A program made the translations under genes and the position numbers. Under the pieces are notes generated by a model, which made no database searches, was not told where the DNA came from, and saw only the letters and a list, made by a program, of their open reading frames with translations. This document shows, piece by piece, positions 32,709 to 40,966 of a DNA stretch of 64,000 bases. Numbering within the stretch: position 1 is the stretch's first letter; each line of letters begins with the position of its first letter. Source of the DNA: Chryseobacterium indologenes (GTDB taxonomy: Bacteria; Bacteroidota; Bacteroidia; Flavobacteriales; Weeksellaceae); the NCBI RefSeq assembly GCF_018362995.1, contig NZ_CP074372.1:3658001-3722000 (forward strand), read 5' to 3'.

Positions 32709-34547
32709 TTAGTCGAAGTTTTGAAGTTCAACAAGTTTGTTATACATTCCTTTTTTAGCAATCAGGTCATGATGTGTTCCCTGTTCTACGATGTCACCTT
32801 TTTCCATCACTACGATCCAGTCTGCTTTCTGAATTGTTGAAAGACGGTGGGCGATTACCAGGGAAGTTCTGTTTTCCATCATTTTCTCCAGTGCATCCTG
32901 TACAAATCTTTCAGATTCCGTATCCAGCGCAGAGGTGGCTTCATCCAGAATCATAATTGGTGGGTTTTTCAATACGGCTCTCGCAATAGAAACTCTCTGC
33001 TTCTGACCTCCGGAAAGCTTACCTCCATCATCTCCGATATTGGAATCATACCCTTCAGGAAGCCTTGTGATAAATGCATCTGCATTGGCAATTTTTGCGG
33101 CAGCAATCACTTCTTCTCTTGTAGCATCAGGTTTACCCATCAGAATATTATTGTAAACGGAATCATTGAATAATACAGATTCCTGGGTTACCATACCCAG
33201 AAGCTTGCGGTATTCATTTAATTTTAAATGTTTAATATTGGTTCCGTCAATCATGATTTCTCCTTCAGAAACATCATAGAACCTTGCTAAAAGATTGGCA
33301 ATGGTTGTTTTACCACTTCCACTTTGCCCAACAAGAGCAACCGTTTTTCCTTTTGGAATAGAAAGTGAGAAGTTTTTAAGGATGGTATGGTCTTTATCGT
33401 AATAAAAACCAATATTATTAAACTCGATTGAATGATTTAATGTTGAGATAGAAACAGGATTTGCTATTTCATCAATTTTTACATCAGCATCCAGAATGGC
33501 TAATACTCTTTCAAGAGAAGCTTCTCCTTTCTGTACATTTGAAATTGACTGTGACAAACTTTTCACAGGAGGTAAAATCTGGAAGAAAATACCCAGGAAA
33601 ACCAAGAAGTCAGCTGGTGAAATACTTTGTTCTACAATAATTTGTTTTCCACCATACCAGGCAATAATTAGGAAGGTAACCGAACCTAAAAATTCGCTCA
33701 TCGGAGATGCCAGTTCCTTTTTTCTACCTAATCTTATGGAACTGTTGATCCATTTCTGCATTGACTGCATAAAACGGTTATCCATTATTTTTTCGGCACT
33801 GAAAATCTTAATCACTTTTGTAGATTTCAATGTTTCATCTACAATTGAGAAAATAGTTCCCATTTCATTCTGAGCTTCATGAGAATCTTTTTTCAGGCTT
33901 TTTCCTATTAAGGCAATCATCGTTCCCATTACAGGCAATACCAGAAGTGAGAAAAGAGTCATCTCAGTACTTAAGAAGAAAAGAGTTACCAATGTGCTTA
34001 TCAACATGAAAGGTGCATTGATTAATTCCACTAAGCTTCCCAAGATATTACCTTCAACTTCACCCACGTCATTTGACATACGGGACATCAGATCTCCCTT
34101 TCTGCTTTCCGTAAAAAAGGAAACAGGTAAAGCAAGAATCTTTCTGTACATTGCTCCACGAAGGTCTTTAGTAACCCCTACACGATAATTGATCAGTAAA
34201 AACGAACCCAAATATCTGAAAAGGTTTCTCAGTAAAAACATAAAAGCCGTTATCACACAAAGCCATGCCAAAACATTAAGGGCTCCATGCTCAGTTACTA
34301 AAGTCTGAACGTAATAATTGGCGTATTCTTTTGCATAAGAGAAAAAATCTAAAATCTCTCCTGAATAAACAGGAGGATGACTGTATTTTTTAGCCTCTAT
34401 GGTTCCGAAAAGCATTCCCAAAACCGGTAGAATAGTCCCAAGGGAAGCAATCTGAAATACAGAATACATAAGGTTGAAAAACAAACTTCCGTAGATGTAT
34501 TTTTGGTGAGGTCTTGCGAACTTCAGTATTTTAATATATTGGTTCAT
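32709..34547 (-). CDS. MsbA-like ABC transporter, fused permease and ATPase
   Basis: 612 aa half-transporter: six helices in residues ~15-310, then a nucleotide-binding domain. Walker A is GQSGSGKTT, the signature LSGGQKQR, Walker B IMILDEAT, and the switch His lies in VIAHRLSTI. Type IV exporters of this form flip lipid A or export lipids, peptides or drugs; MsbA is the closest named type. The substrate cannot be fixed from sequence. Confidence 0.9.
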   Translation of the reverse strand: MNQYIKILKFARPHQKYIYGSLFFNLMYSVFQIASLGTILPVLGMLFGTIEAKKYSHPPVYSGEILDFFSYAKEYANYYVQTLVTEHGALNVLAWLCVITAFMFLLRNLFRYLGSFLLINYRVGVTKDLRGAMYRKILALPVSFFTESRKGDLMSRMSNDVGEVEGNILGSLVELINAPFMLISTLVTLFFLSTEMTLFSLLVLPVMGTMIALIGKSLKKDSHEAQNEMGTIFSIVDETLKSTKVIKIFSAEKIMDNRFMQSMQKWINSSIRLGRKKELASPMSEFLGSVTFLIIAWYGGKQIIVEQSISPADFLVFLGIFFQILPPVKSLSQSISNVQKGEASLERVLAILDADVKIDEIANPVSISTLNHSIEFNNIGFYYDKDHTILKNFSLSIPKGKTVALVGQSGSGKTTIANLLARFYDVSEGEIMIDGTNIKHLKLNEYRKLLGMVTQESVLFNDSVYNNILMGKPDATREEVIAAAKIANADAFITRLPEGYDSNIGDDGGKLSGGQKQRVSIARAVLKNPPIMILDEATSALDTESERFVQDALEKMMENRTSLVIAHRLSTIQKADWIVVMEKGDIVEQGTHHDLIAKKGMYNKLVELQNFD

Positions 34548-34740
34548 TCAATGAAAAAATTGGATAGCAAAATTACGTAAAATTAAAAGATAAGACGTTC
34601 TTAATCCTGTTTTACTTTAATGGATATGTTCCAAAAAATGTCTTTTTGTTACAACTCAGGAGTATTGTACTTTATTTTTTATTAAATAATCGGACATTGA
34701 AACTCAATGTTAAAAGATAAAAGGCTGTGGCTGTTTAACA

Positions 34741-34767
34741 AAAGAACCGCTGAAAAAGCGGTTCTTT
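34741..34767 (-). terminator. Terminator after the M28 peptidase gene
   Basis: Arms GAACCGCT (34744-34751) and AGCGGTTC (34757-34764) with loop GAAAA, inside a longer AAAGAACCGCT/AGCGGTTCTTT stem. The U-run on the minus strand is short. Confidence 0.7.
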
Positions 34768-34781
34768 ATAGGATAGTTTAA

Positions 34782-35702
34782 TTAAAATTTTACCTGATCG
34801 TTATACTTTGGAGTAAAATTTTTAGGATTCAGTTTATCCAGCGTTTTTCCAAAATTATTGATAATCTGTGTCATATTATCGAAATCTACGATGTTGATAT
34901 CGTCATTTTCGTGATGATAATGAGAAGCTTTTGTCATATCAACGGTAGAGAATGAATGGGCAATGATTTTCTTTTTTACAAAGCTGACATTGTCTGAACG
35001 GTAAAACAGCTGTTGTTTTGCATAGGGATCTGCATTGATTTTTAATCCGTTTACAGCATTTTTATTGAAAAGCTCATCAAGATCGGAGAATCCGTCTCCC
35101 GTCATATATAATGCATTTTTTCCCCATTGTGATTCTGTAGCTACCATTTCAAAATTGAAAAGGGCAGTCATCTTATTATAGATAGGATCCAGGTTTTTGT
35201 CCGTCGAAATTGCTCTTGAACCTAACATTCCTTTTTCTTCCCCATTGAACGCCATGAAGACCATTGAAAATTCTGGCTTTTTATTTTTAAAATAGTCGGC
35301 AATACCTACCAGAGTTGTAATTCCGCTGGCATCATCATCTGCTCCGTTATAAATGTTGTCACCACTTTTGTCACTGGTCCCGATATGATCAAAATGCCCT
35401 GAGAATCCAAGATATTGATCTGTTTTTCCCTTTTTGACCCCGCAGACATTGTATACCGTTTTCCCATTATAATCAAATGGTACCAGATATGATTTTCCGG
35501 TACAGTATTCCAGATTATTTTCTTTGAAGAGCTTAGCAATGTAGTTGGCAGCATTTTCATTTTCCTGAGTTCCGATTTCACGGCCCTTCATTTCGTCTGA
35601 AGCAAGAGTGGAAAGAACTGTTTTTACTTTTTCTTTGGAAACTTCCTGTGCAAAAGTAACTATAGAGAATAGTGATAAAGTAAGGTATGTTAGCTTTTTC
35701 AT
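34782..35702 (-). CDS. M28 family zinc metallopeptidase, exported
   Basis: 306 aa with a signal peptide (1-18, ending VTFAQ). Zinc-site elements are SGHFDH (His103, Asp105), GADDDASG (Asp122-124), NGEEKG (Glu155-156) and a late HYHHENDD. An aminopeptidase acting on peptides in the periplasm or outside the cell. Stands alone with its own terminator. Confidence 0.9.
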   Translation of the reverse strand: MKKLTYLTLSLFSIVTFAQEVSKEKVKTVLSTLASDEMKGREIGTQENENAANYIAKLFKENNLEYCTGKSYLVPFDYNGKTVYNVCGVKKGKTDQYLGFSGHFDHIGTSDKSGDNIYNGADDDASGITTLVGIADYFKNKKPEFSMVFMAFNGEEKGMLGSRAISTDKNLDPIYNKMTALFNFEMVATESQWGKNALYMTGDGFSDLDELFNKNAVNGLKINADPYAKQQLFYRSDNVSFVKKKIIAHSFSTVDMTKASHYHHENDDINIVDFDNMTQIINNFGKTLDKLNPKNFTPKYNDQVKF

Positions 35703-35781
35703 TGTCTTTTATTAAAAGTTATATGATCTGTCGTGGTTTTGATCAAAAAGGTGCATTGAAATTACAGAATATGTGGGAAAT

Positions 35782-35810
35782 AAAAAAACAGCTCCTAAAA
35801 AGAAGCTGTT
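35782..35810 (-). terminator. Terminator after the DUF4293 gene
   Basis: Arms AACAGCT (35787-35793) and AGCTGTT (35804-35810); seven A on the plus strand (35782-35788) give the U-run of the minus-strand transcript. Confidence 0.75.
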
Positions 35811-35834
35811 CTCACTCAAAAAATCGTTGTAAGG

Positions 35835-36224
35835 CTATCGAAGTCTGTCTACAGATTTTACGAGCCTCTCATCTTTACGGATATACATATTTGCAATAAG
35901 CAGACATATTACCGCAATCAATGGGAAAATCGGCTCAATACCCTTCTCAGGAATCTGAATTCCTCCGGATAAGTTTAGTAACCAGTACGCCAATACACCA
36001 ATCAACAAAACGTTTATAATGATGCTGATGGTATTCAGCAAAATTTGTCTTTTTCTGTTTTTGAAACTAAAAATACTTAATGCTCCCACAATAACAAGCA
36101 CTATACTGCTAATATTAAGTAAAGGAATACTGTCTGAAATCACAACATCCTGTCCCGTTATAAAAAGGAAAACAGCAGCTAAAACTGCTAATAAAGTCCA
36201 TATAGTTTGTATTCTCTGTAGCAT
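35835..36224 (-). CDS. DUF4293 membrane protein
   Basis: 129 aa with four hydrophobic helices (about 6-23, 37-53, 61-82, 97-113). MLQRIQTIWTLLA at the start and RLVKSVDRLR at the end are family marks. Function unknown; divergent from rho, a common Bacteroidota pairing. Confidence 0.85.
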   Translation of the reverse strand: MLQRIQTIWTLLAVLAAVFLFITGQDVVISDSIPLLNISSIVLVIVGALSIFSFKNRKRQILLNTISIIINVLLIGVLAYWLLNLSGGIQIPEKGIEPIFPLIAVICLLIANMYIRKDERLVKSVDRLR

Positions 36225-36367
36225 TGAATATTAAATTCTTGGCAAAAATAACATAAATTTTGCACAATTCAAAAATAAGTGTAGATTTGCATTATACAAT
36301 GTACTTGAAAACCAAAGTCGCCGGACTTACTTTTCTTACTCACAATTAATTACATTTTTACATAAAT

Positions 36368-38191
36368 ATGTTTAACATAGAAACGTTAAGGTCAAAATCC
36401 GTAACGGAACTGACTAAAATCTTAAAAGATTTGGGCGTTAAAGTTGCAAGAACCAGCAATGAAAATGACAAGATCTTTGCTATTCTTGACTTTCAGGCTT
36501 CTAACCCTAAAGTTGCAAAAGATTATTTCAACGCCACAGAAACCGCCAGTATAAATACTGAAGAGGCCCCAGCAGATAAACCTGCTAAAGCCCCAGCAAG
36601 AAAAGCTGCTCCGAAAAAACCGGCAGCCAAGCCAAAAACCAATACAAAAGCTCCGGCAGAAGAACCTAAAGCAGAAGTGAAAGTAGAAGAAAAGGTATCC
36701 GCTTCTGAAGAAGTAAAACCGGAAGAACCCAAAGCTGAAGCAGCTGCAGTAACAGAAGAATCAGCAGCAAGTGCCCAGGCTAAAAAGAAAAGAAAAAGAG
36801 TTTCTACCAATACAGGTAATGCAGAAGTATCTCAGGAAAAAACAGAAGCTCCAAAAAACACAGAATCTCAAGAGCCTGCTCAGGCCGATGAAAAGCCTAA
36901 CAATCCTCAACAACAGGCTAACAGATCTCAAAAAGGACACAACCATCCACAGAACAGTGGAAACCAACATAAAAACCAAAACCAGCAACACCAGCAGCAT
37001 CAAAACCAGAATCAGAATCAAAACAGACATTCTGAAAAGGCAGAGGAGCAGCATGACCATAAAAAAGAATTCAATTTCGATGGTTTGGTAAGTATTGAAG
37101 GGGTTTTGGAAATATTACCGGATAACTACGGATTTTTGCGTTCTTCAGACTTCAGTTATATCTCTTCTCCTGATGACGTGTATGTATCTACTGCACAGAT
37201 TAGAAATTATGGGTTGAAAACCGGAGATACTGTAAAAGGGATTGTAAGACTTCCGAAAGAAGGAGAGAAATATTTTTCACTATTAAAACCTACAGAAGTT
37301 AATGGTCGTGATCTTGCGTTCATTAAAGACCGTGTGGCTTTTGAATATCTTACGCCACTTTTCCCTGAAGAGAAATTCAATCTTGCAGGAAGTGAATCTA
37401 CGGTTTCTACAAGAATTGTAGACCTGTTTGCACCTATTGGAAAAGGACAGAGAGCAATGATCGTTGCACAGCCTAAAACAGGTAAGACGATGTTGCTGAA
37501 AGATATCGCTAACTCTATTGCTGCTAACCACCCGGAAGTATACATGATGGTTCTTTTGATCGATGAACGTCCGGAAGAGGTTACTGATATGGAAAGAAGT
37601 GTAAATGCAGAAGTTATTGCTTCTACATTTGACGAAGCAGCTGAAAAACATGTGAAAGTAGCTAACCTTGTTCTGGCGAAAGCACAGAGAATGGTTGAGT
37701 GCGGACATGATGTTGTTATCTTACTGGATTCAATCACGAGATTGGCAAGAGCATACAACACCGTTACTCCTGCATCTGGTAAAGTTCTTTCCGGTGGGGT
37801 AGATGCCAATGCTCTTCACAAGCCGAAAAGATTCTTTGGTGCAGCAAGAAAAATCGAAGGAGGAGGATCTCTTACGATTATTGCCACTGCATTGATTGAT
37901 ACAGGTTCTAAAATGGATGAAGTGATCTTTGAAGAATTTAAAGGTACAGGTAACATGGAGCTTCAGTTAGACAGAAAAATTGCTAACAGAAGAATTTATC
38001 CTGCTATCGACTTAATTTCTTCAAGCACCCGTAGAGATGATCTTCTTCTGGATGAAGTAACTTCTCAGAGAATGTGGATCTTCAGAAAATACCTTTCTGA
38101 AATGAATCCTGTGGAAGCAATGGAATTTGTAAATAAAAACATTAAAGGAACTCTTAATAATGAAGAATTCCTGATGTCTATGAATAAATAA
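36368..38191 (+). CDS. rho: Transcription termination factor Rho with long disordered insert
   Basis: 607 aa against ~420 in E. coli. Rho N-terminal domain at about 1-45. About 57-233 is low-complexity: Ala/Pro/Lys-rich at first, then Asn/Gln/His-rich (about 178-225). RNA-binding cold-shock domain at about 237-308 ([21 protein letters not shown]). ATPase with Walker A AQPKTGKT at 367-374, [13 protein letters not shown], and the R and Q loops downstream. Hexameric helicase that ends transcripts. Long disordered Rho inserts are known in Bacteroidota, and that of B. thetaiotaomicron has been reported to phase-separate. Confidence 0.95.
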   Translation: MFNIETLRSKSVTELTKILKDLGVKVARTSNENDKIFAILDFQASNPKVAKDYFNATETASINTEEAPADKPAKAPARKAAPKKPAAKPKTNTKAPAEEPKAEVKVEEKVSASEEVKPEEPKAEAAAVTEESAASAQAKKKRKRVSTNTGNAEVSQEKTEAPKNTESQEPAQADEKPNNPQQQANRSQKGHNHPQNSGNQHKNQNQQHQQHQNQNQNQNRHSEKAEEQHDHKKEFNFDGLVSIEGVLEILPDNYGFLRSSDFSYISSPDDVYVSTAQIRNYGLKTGDTVKGIVRLPKEGEKYFSLLKPTEVNGRDLAFIKDRVAFEYLTPLFPEEKFNLAGSESTVSTRIVDLFAPIGKGQRAMIVAQPKTGKTMLLKDIANSIAANHPEVYMMVLLIDERPEEVTDMERSVNAEVIASTFDEAAEKHVKVANLVLAKAQRMVECGHDVVILLDSITRLARAYNTVTPASGKVLSGGVDANALHKPKRFFGAARKIEGGGSLTIIATALIDTGSKMDEVIFEEFKGTGNMELQLDRKIANRRIYPAIDLISSSTRRDDLLLDEVTSQRMWIFRKYLSEMNPVEAMEFVNKNIKGTLNNEEFLMSMNK

Positions 38192-38215
38192 ATTAATTTA
38201 ATTATTGTTTAATAG

Positions 38216-38245
38216 AAAGCACGGGCCATTGGGTTCGTGCTTTTT
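38216..38245 (+). terminator. Terminator after rho
   Basis: Arms AAAGCACG (38216-38223) and CGTGCTTT (38236-38243), followed by T-rich sequence. Confidence 0.82.
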
Positions 38246-38332
38246 ATTGTCATGGAGATAAATATTTTAAAACGTAATTCATTCTAAATCAATATATCAA
38301 TGTTAAAGATTTATTAAAGTAATATTCAATCC

Positions 38333-38363
38333 TTGATAATCCCTTAAATATTGGCTAATTTTG
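38333..38363 (+). promoter_or_regulatory. Promoter of the superoxide dismutase gene
   Basis: TTG (38333-38335), 20 bp, then TAATTTTG (38356-38363): an almost perfect match to the Bacteroidota TTTG/TAnnTTTG promoter. The ATG is 25 bp further. Confidence 0.75.
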
Positions 38364-38388
38364 GAATATAACATTAAAAATAAAGATT

Positions 38389-38985
38389 ATGTCATTTGAA
38401 TTACCAAAACTAGGATATGCATATGATGCATTAGAGCCAACTATTGATGCAAGAACTATGGAAATCCACCATACAAAACACCACCAGGCATACATTGACA
38501 ATTTAAATAAAGCAATTGAAGGAACTGAACTAGCAGGAAAAACTATTGAAGAAATCTGCCAGACAGGAACTGATAAACCAGCAGTAAGAAATAATGGAGG
38601 AGGACACTTCAATCACTCATTGTTCTGGGAAATTTTAACTCCGGGAGGAAGCAAAGAGCCTGTAGGAAATGTAAAAGCTGCTATCGAAAATTACGGAGGT
38701 CTTGAGAAATTCAAAACTGACTTTTCTGATGCTGCTAAAACAAGATTCGGTTCAGGATGGGCTTGGTTAGTAAAAAATGCTGACGGTTCTGTATCTGTTT
38801 CTTCTACCCCAAACCAGGACAACCCATTAATGCCTGTAGCAGACGTTAAAGGAACTCCGGTTTTAGGATTAGATGTTTGGGAGCACGCTTATTATTTAAA
38901 CTACCAAAACAGAAGACCTGACTATGTTGCTGCATTCTTTGAAGTTGTAAACTGGGATAAAGTAGAGGAGTTATTTAATAAATAA
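38389..38985 (+). CDS. sodA: Superoxide dismutase, Mn/Fe family (Mn-like)
   Basis: 198 aa. Metal ligands are His27 (EIHHTKHH), His76 (GGGHFNH), Asp162 and His166 (DVWEHAYY). The Gln143 in PNQDNPL matches the Mn-type position, so manganese or cambialistic use is more likely than strict Fe. No signal peptide, so cytoplasmic. Transcribed alone between a good promoter and a terminator. Confidence 0.94.
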   Translation: MSFELPKLGYAYDALEPTIDARTMEIHHTKHHQAYIDNLNKAIEGTELAGKTIEEICQTGTDKPAVRNNGGGHFNHSLFWEILTPGGSKEPVGNVKAAIENYGGLEKFKTDFSDAAKTRFGSGWAWLVKNADGSVSVSSTPNQDNPLMPVADVKGTPVLGLDVWEHAYYLNYQNRRPDYVAAFFEVVNWDKVEELFNK

Positions 38986-39005
38986 TTTTCAAGCTATATA
39001 AAAAT

Positions 39006-39036
39006 AAAAAGGTTCAGAATTTCTGAACCTTTTTTA
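39006..39036. terminator. Bidirectional terminator
   Basis: 13-bp arms AAAAAGGTTCAGA (39006-39018) and TCTGAACCTTTTT (39022-39034) with a 3-nt loop; serves the SOD gene and the convergent DUF6146 gene. Confidence 0.88.
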
Positions 39037-39054
39037 TTGAGAGTCATTGTATAA

Positions 39055-39474
39055 TTACCTTATGGCATCGCTTCCGGATAATCCGTTCATTCTGAGCTTA
39101 TACTTCCAGTTTACATATACAAAAACCTGGTATAATTTATATTCAAACTTGATCCCATAATTTTCCTGAGGATTATAATCTATCCCGGATTCTATGATAT
39201 TTCTGTATCTCCCGGAGTTATAATAACTGTTCCATTCGTTGACCAAAAATGTGTTCTTTGTCTTCAGATAAGATTCTGTATACTGGCTGATGGGTTTGGC
39301 AACAGCGCTCAAAAAATAATCGAATTGTGTATCAATGACCGTAAGGTCCCATTCTCCGTCTTCGTTTTTGGAAGGCTTCATTTCATGTTGTTCTTTATCT
39401 TTCTTTGGTTTTTCCTGAGAAAAACAGCTGTAAGGTATTAATGCGATCAATACCAATAAAATAATATTTTTCAT
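39055..39474 (-). CDS. DUF6146 family exported protein
   Basis: About 139 aa from ATG 39474 (MKNIILLVLIALIPYSCFSQ). An in-frame ATG at 39507 lies inside the terminator of the upstream gene and is rejected. The hydrophobic leader ends with a Cys, so it is a signal peptide or lipoprotein. DUF6146 pattern: VIDTQFDYFLSAVAKP, SYLKTKNTFLVNEWN, and a C-terminal YNPQENYGI. Function unknown. Confidence 0.8.
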   Translation of the reverse strand: MKNIILLVLIALIPYSCFSQEKPKKDKEQHEMKPSKNEDGEWDLTVIDTQFDYFLSAVAKPISQYTESYLKTKNTFLVNEWNSYYNSGRYRNIIESGIDYNPQENYGIKFEYKLYQVFVYVNWKYKLRMNGLSGSDAIR

Positions 39475-39491
39475 GATTAAGGTATTTACAT

Positions 39492-39516
39492 AAAAAAAGC
39501 ACTCCAATAAGAGTGC
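39492..39516 (-). terminator. Terminator after the endonuclease/phosphatase gene
   Basis: GCACTC (39499-39504) and GAGTGC (39511-39516), loop CAATAA; A-run at 39492-39498 on plus gives the minus-strand U-run. Confidence 0.82.
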
Positions 39517-39525
39517 CTAACTTGT

Positions 39526-40716
39526 TTATGGTTCTTTCTGAAGAACTACAAATGCCGGGAAGTGGTCACTGTAGCCTCCTGTAAATTGATCTCCATTCCA
39601 GGATCTGAAGGGATATCCTTTATAATTTCCTTCTTTATTGACTAAATAAGCCGGGGCAAAAATTTCGGTTTTGTACACCGAATATTCTTTAGTTACCTGA
39701 TCTGAAATTACGTTTTTAGAAACAATAATCTGGTCAAACAGGTTAGGTGCATCCTGATAGGCAAGAGATGCCACGCCTTTTTTATATAAAGGATACATCA
39801 GATTCAGGTAAGGTGTTTCTTCACTTAAATCTTTAGGTGCTGCCTGAGCTTTCAGGTGGTTTTTTAAACTTGGGCTTACAGGATCATCATTAAAGTCGCC
39901 CATTGCAAAAAGCTTAGTTGTTGGATCTGCGGCTCTTATACTGTCCATTTGTTGTTTCAATAAAGCTGCAGCTGCATTTCTTTTCGGTAAAGAAATTGCT
40001 TCACCTCCTCTTCTTGAAGGCCAATGGTTCATAAAGAATGCCACTTTTTCATTATCTAAAAACCCTGTTACAACAAGGATATCTCTTGTATACTCTCTTC
40101 TTCCGTTGTCACCGTATATTTTCAGTTCTTTTTTTAATGAATTGGTAGGGGTGAATCTTCTTTTCTGATAGATCAATGCAACGTCAATCCCTCTGTAATC
40201 GTAAGAGTTGTAATGAATGATTCCGTAATCATATTTCTTTAAAGCAGGTTCATTGATCAGATCCTGGATAACCTGTCTGTTTTCAACCTCAATTAACCCA
40301 ACTACTGCCGGAGCTGTTTTGGTATATTGTGCTCCCATTTCAGAAATTACTTTGGCTTCATTGGCCAGTTTTGCTTTATAAATTTTAGTCCCATAGTTCT
40401 TTGCACTTTTTGGGGTAAATTCTTCAGAACCACCTTGCTCTCTAACTACTTTTTTACCAATCAGAGCACCGTCACTCCATGGTCCGTCATATTTTTCAGC
40501 TTCCAGAAATTTGATAGAATCTATAGGAATACTTCTGTGAAAGGCAGGATTTTTAATGTCTTTGGTCCCATCAATATAATCCGCTGAACGGATAGTGTCC
40601 CAAAGGTTTTCTACGTTTAAAAAACCTACAGTAGCTACTTTTCTCAGTTTTCCTTGTTGCTGTGAAAATGCCATGATCGAAATAATGATGGCAAACAGAC
40701 TCGAAAATCTCTTCAT
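39526..40716 (-). CDS. Exported endonuclease/exonuclease/phosphatase family protein
   Basis: 396 aa with a signal peptide (1-18, ending IMAFSQ). The EEP fold shows VGFLNVENLWD, VVGLIEVENRQV (metal-binding Glu), FMNHWPSRRGG, MGDFNDDP and YSDHFPAFV (catalytic His). Such enzymes cut nucleic acids or phosphodiesters; being exported, it may digest extracellular DNA, RNA or organophosphates. It is divergent from a TonB receptor and DUF5689 lipoprotein pair. Confidence 0.88.
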   Translation of the reverse strand: MKRFSSLFAIIISIMAFSQQQGKLRKVATVGFLNVENLWDTIRSADYIDGTKDIKNPAFHRSIPIDSIKFLEAEKYDGPWSDGALIGKKVVREQGGSEEFTPKSAKNYGTKIYKAKLANEAKVISEMGAQYTKTAPAVVGLIEVENRQVIQDLINEPALKKYDYGIIHYNSYDYRGIDVALIYQKRRFTPTNSLKKELKIYGDNGRREYTRDILVVTGFLDNEKVAFFMNHWPSRRGGEAISLPKRNAAAALLKQQMDSIRAADPTTKLFAMGDFNDDPVSPSLKNHLKAQAAPKDLSEETPYLNLMYPLYKKGVASLAYQDAPNLFDQIIVSKNVISDQVTKEYSVYKTEIFAPAYLVNKEGNYKGYPFRSWNGDQFTGGYSDHFPAFVVLQKEP

Positions 40717-40750
40717 CCTCTTTGAGTTATTATTAATACTATTTAATTTA

Positions 40751-40758
40751 CAAATTTA
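40751..40758 (-). promoter_or_regulatory. -7 promoter element for the endonuclease/phosphatase gene
   Basis: On the minus strand TAAATTTG, 34 bp before the start at 40716. It lies in the divergent region with the TonB receptor gene. Confidence 0.45.
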
Positions 40759-40875
40759 CTTTTTTTAATTCACTACGTTTTAAATATTTGTAAATTTAAA
40801 AGCAATTGTCTTAGTGTCAATTATATAATGATTCTTAAAACCTTGCAGTGTTAAGGAAAAATAGGGTTAAAAAAG

Positions 40876-40904
40876 TTGTGAATTACAAAATTTGATTAAA
40901 TTTG
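40876..40904 (+). promoter_or_regulatory. Promoter of the TonB receptor-DUF5689 operon
   Basis: TTG (40876-40878), 18 bp, TAAATTTG (40897-40904). The in-frame ATG at 40892 falls inside this promoter, which supports the start at 40967. Confidence 0.6.
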
Positions 40905-40966
40905 TGCCCCCAACTTTTAAACTGTTGAAAATTAATAAGAAAAGTATTAAAAAAATAAACATAGTC

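Noticed and set aside
36900..37060. Possible short tandem repeat or CRISPR-like tract in the rho gene
   Set aside because: The CAN-repeat pattern codes the Asn/Gln/His-rich stretch of Rho in frame and has no spacer structure.
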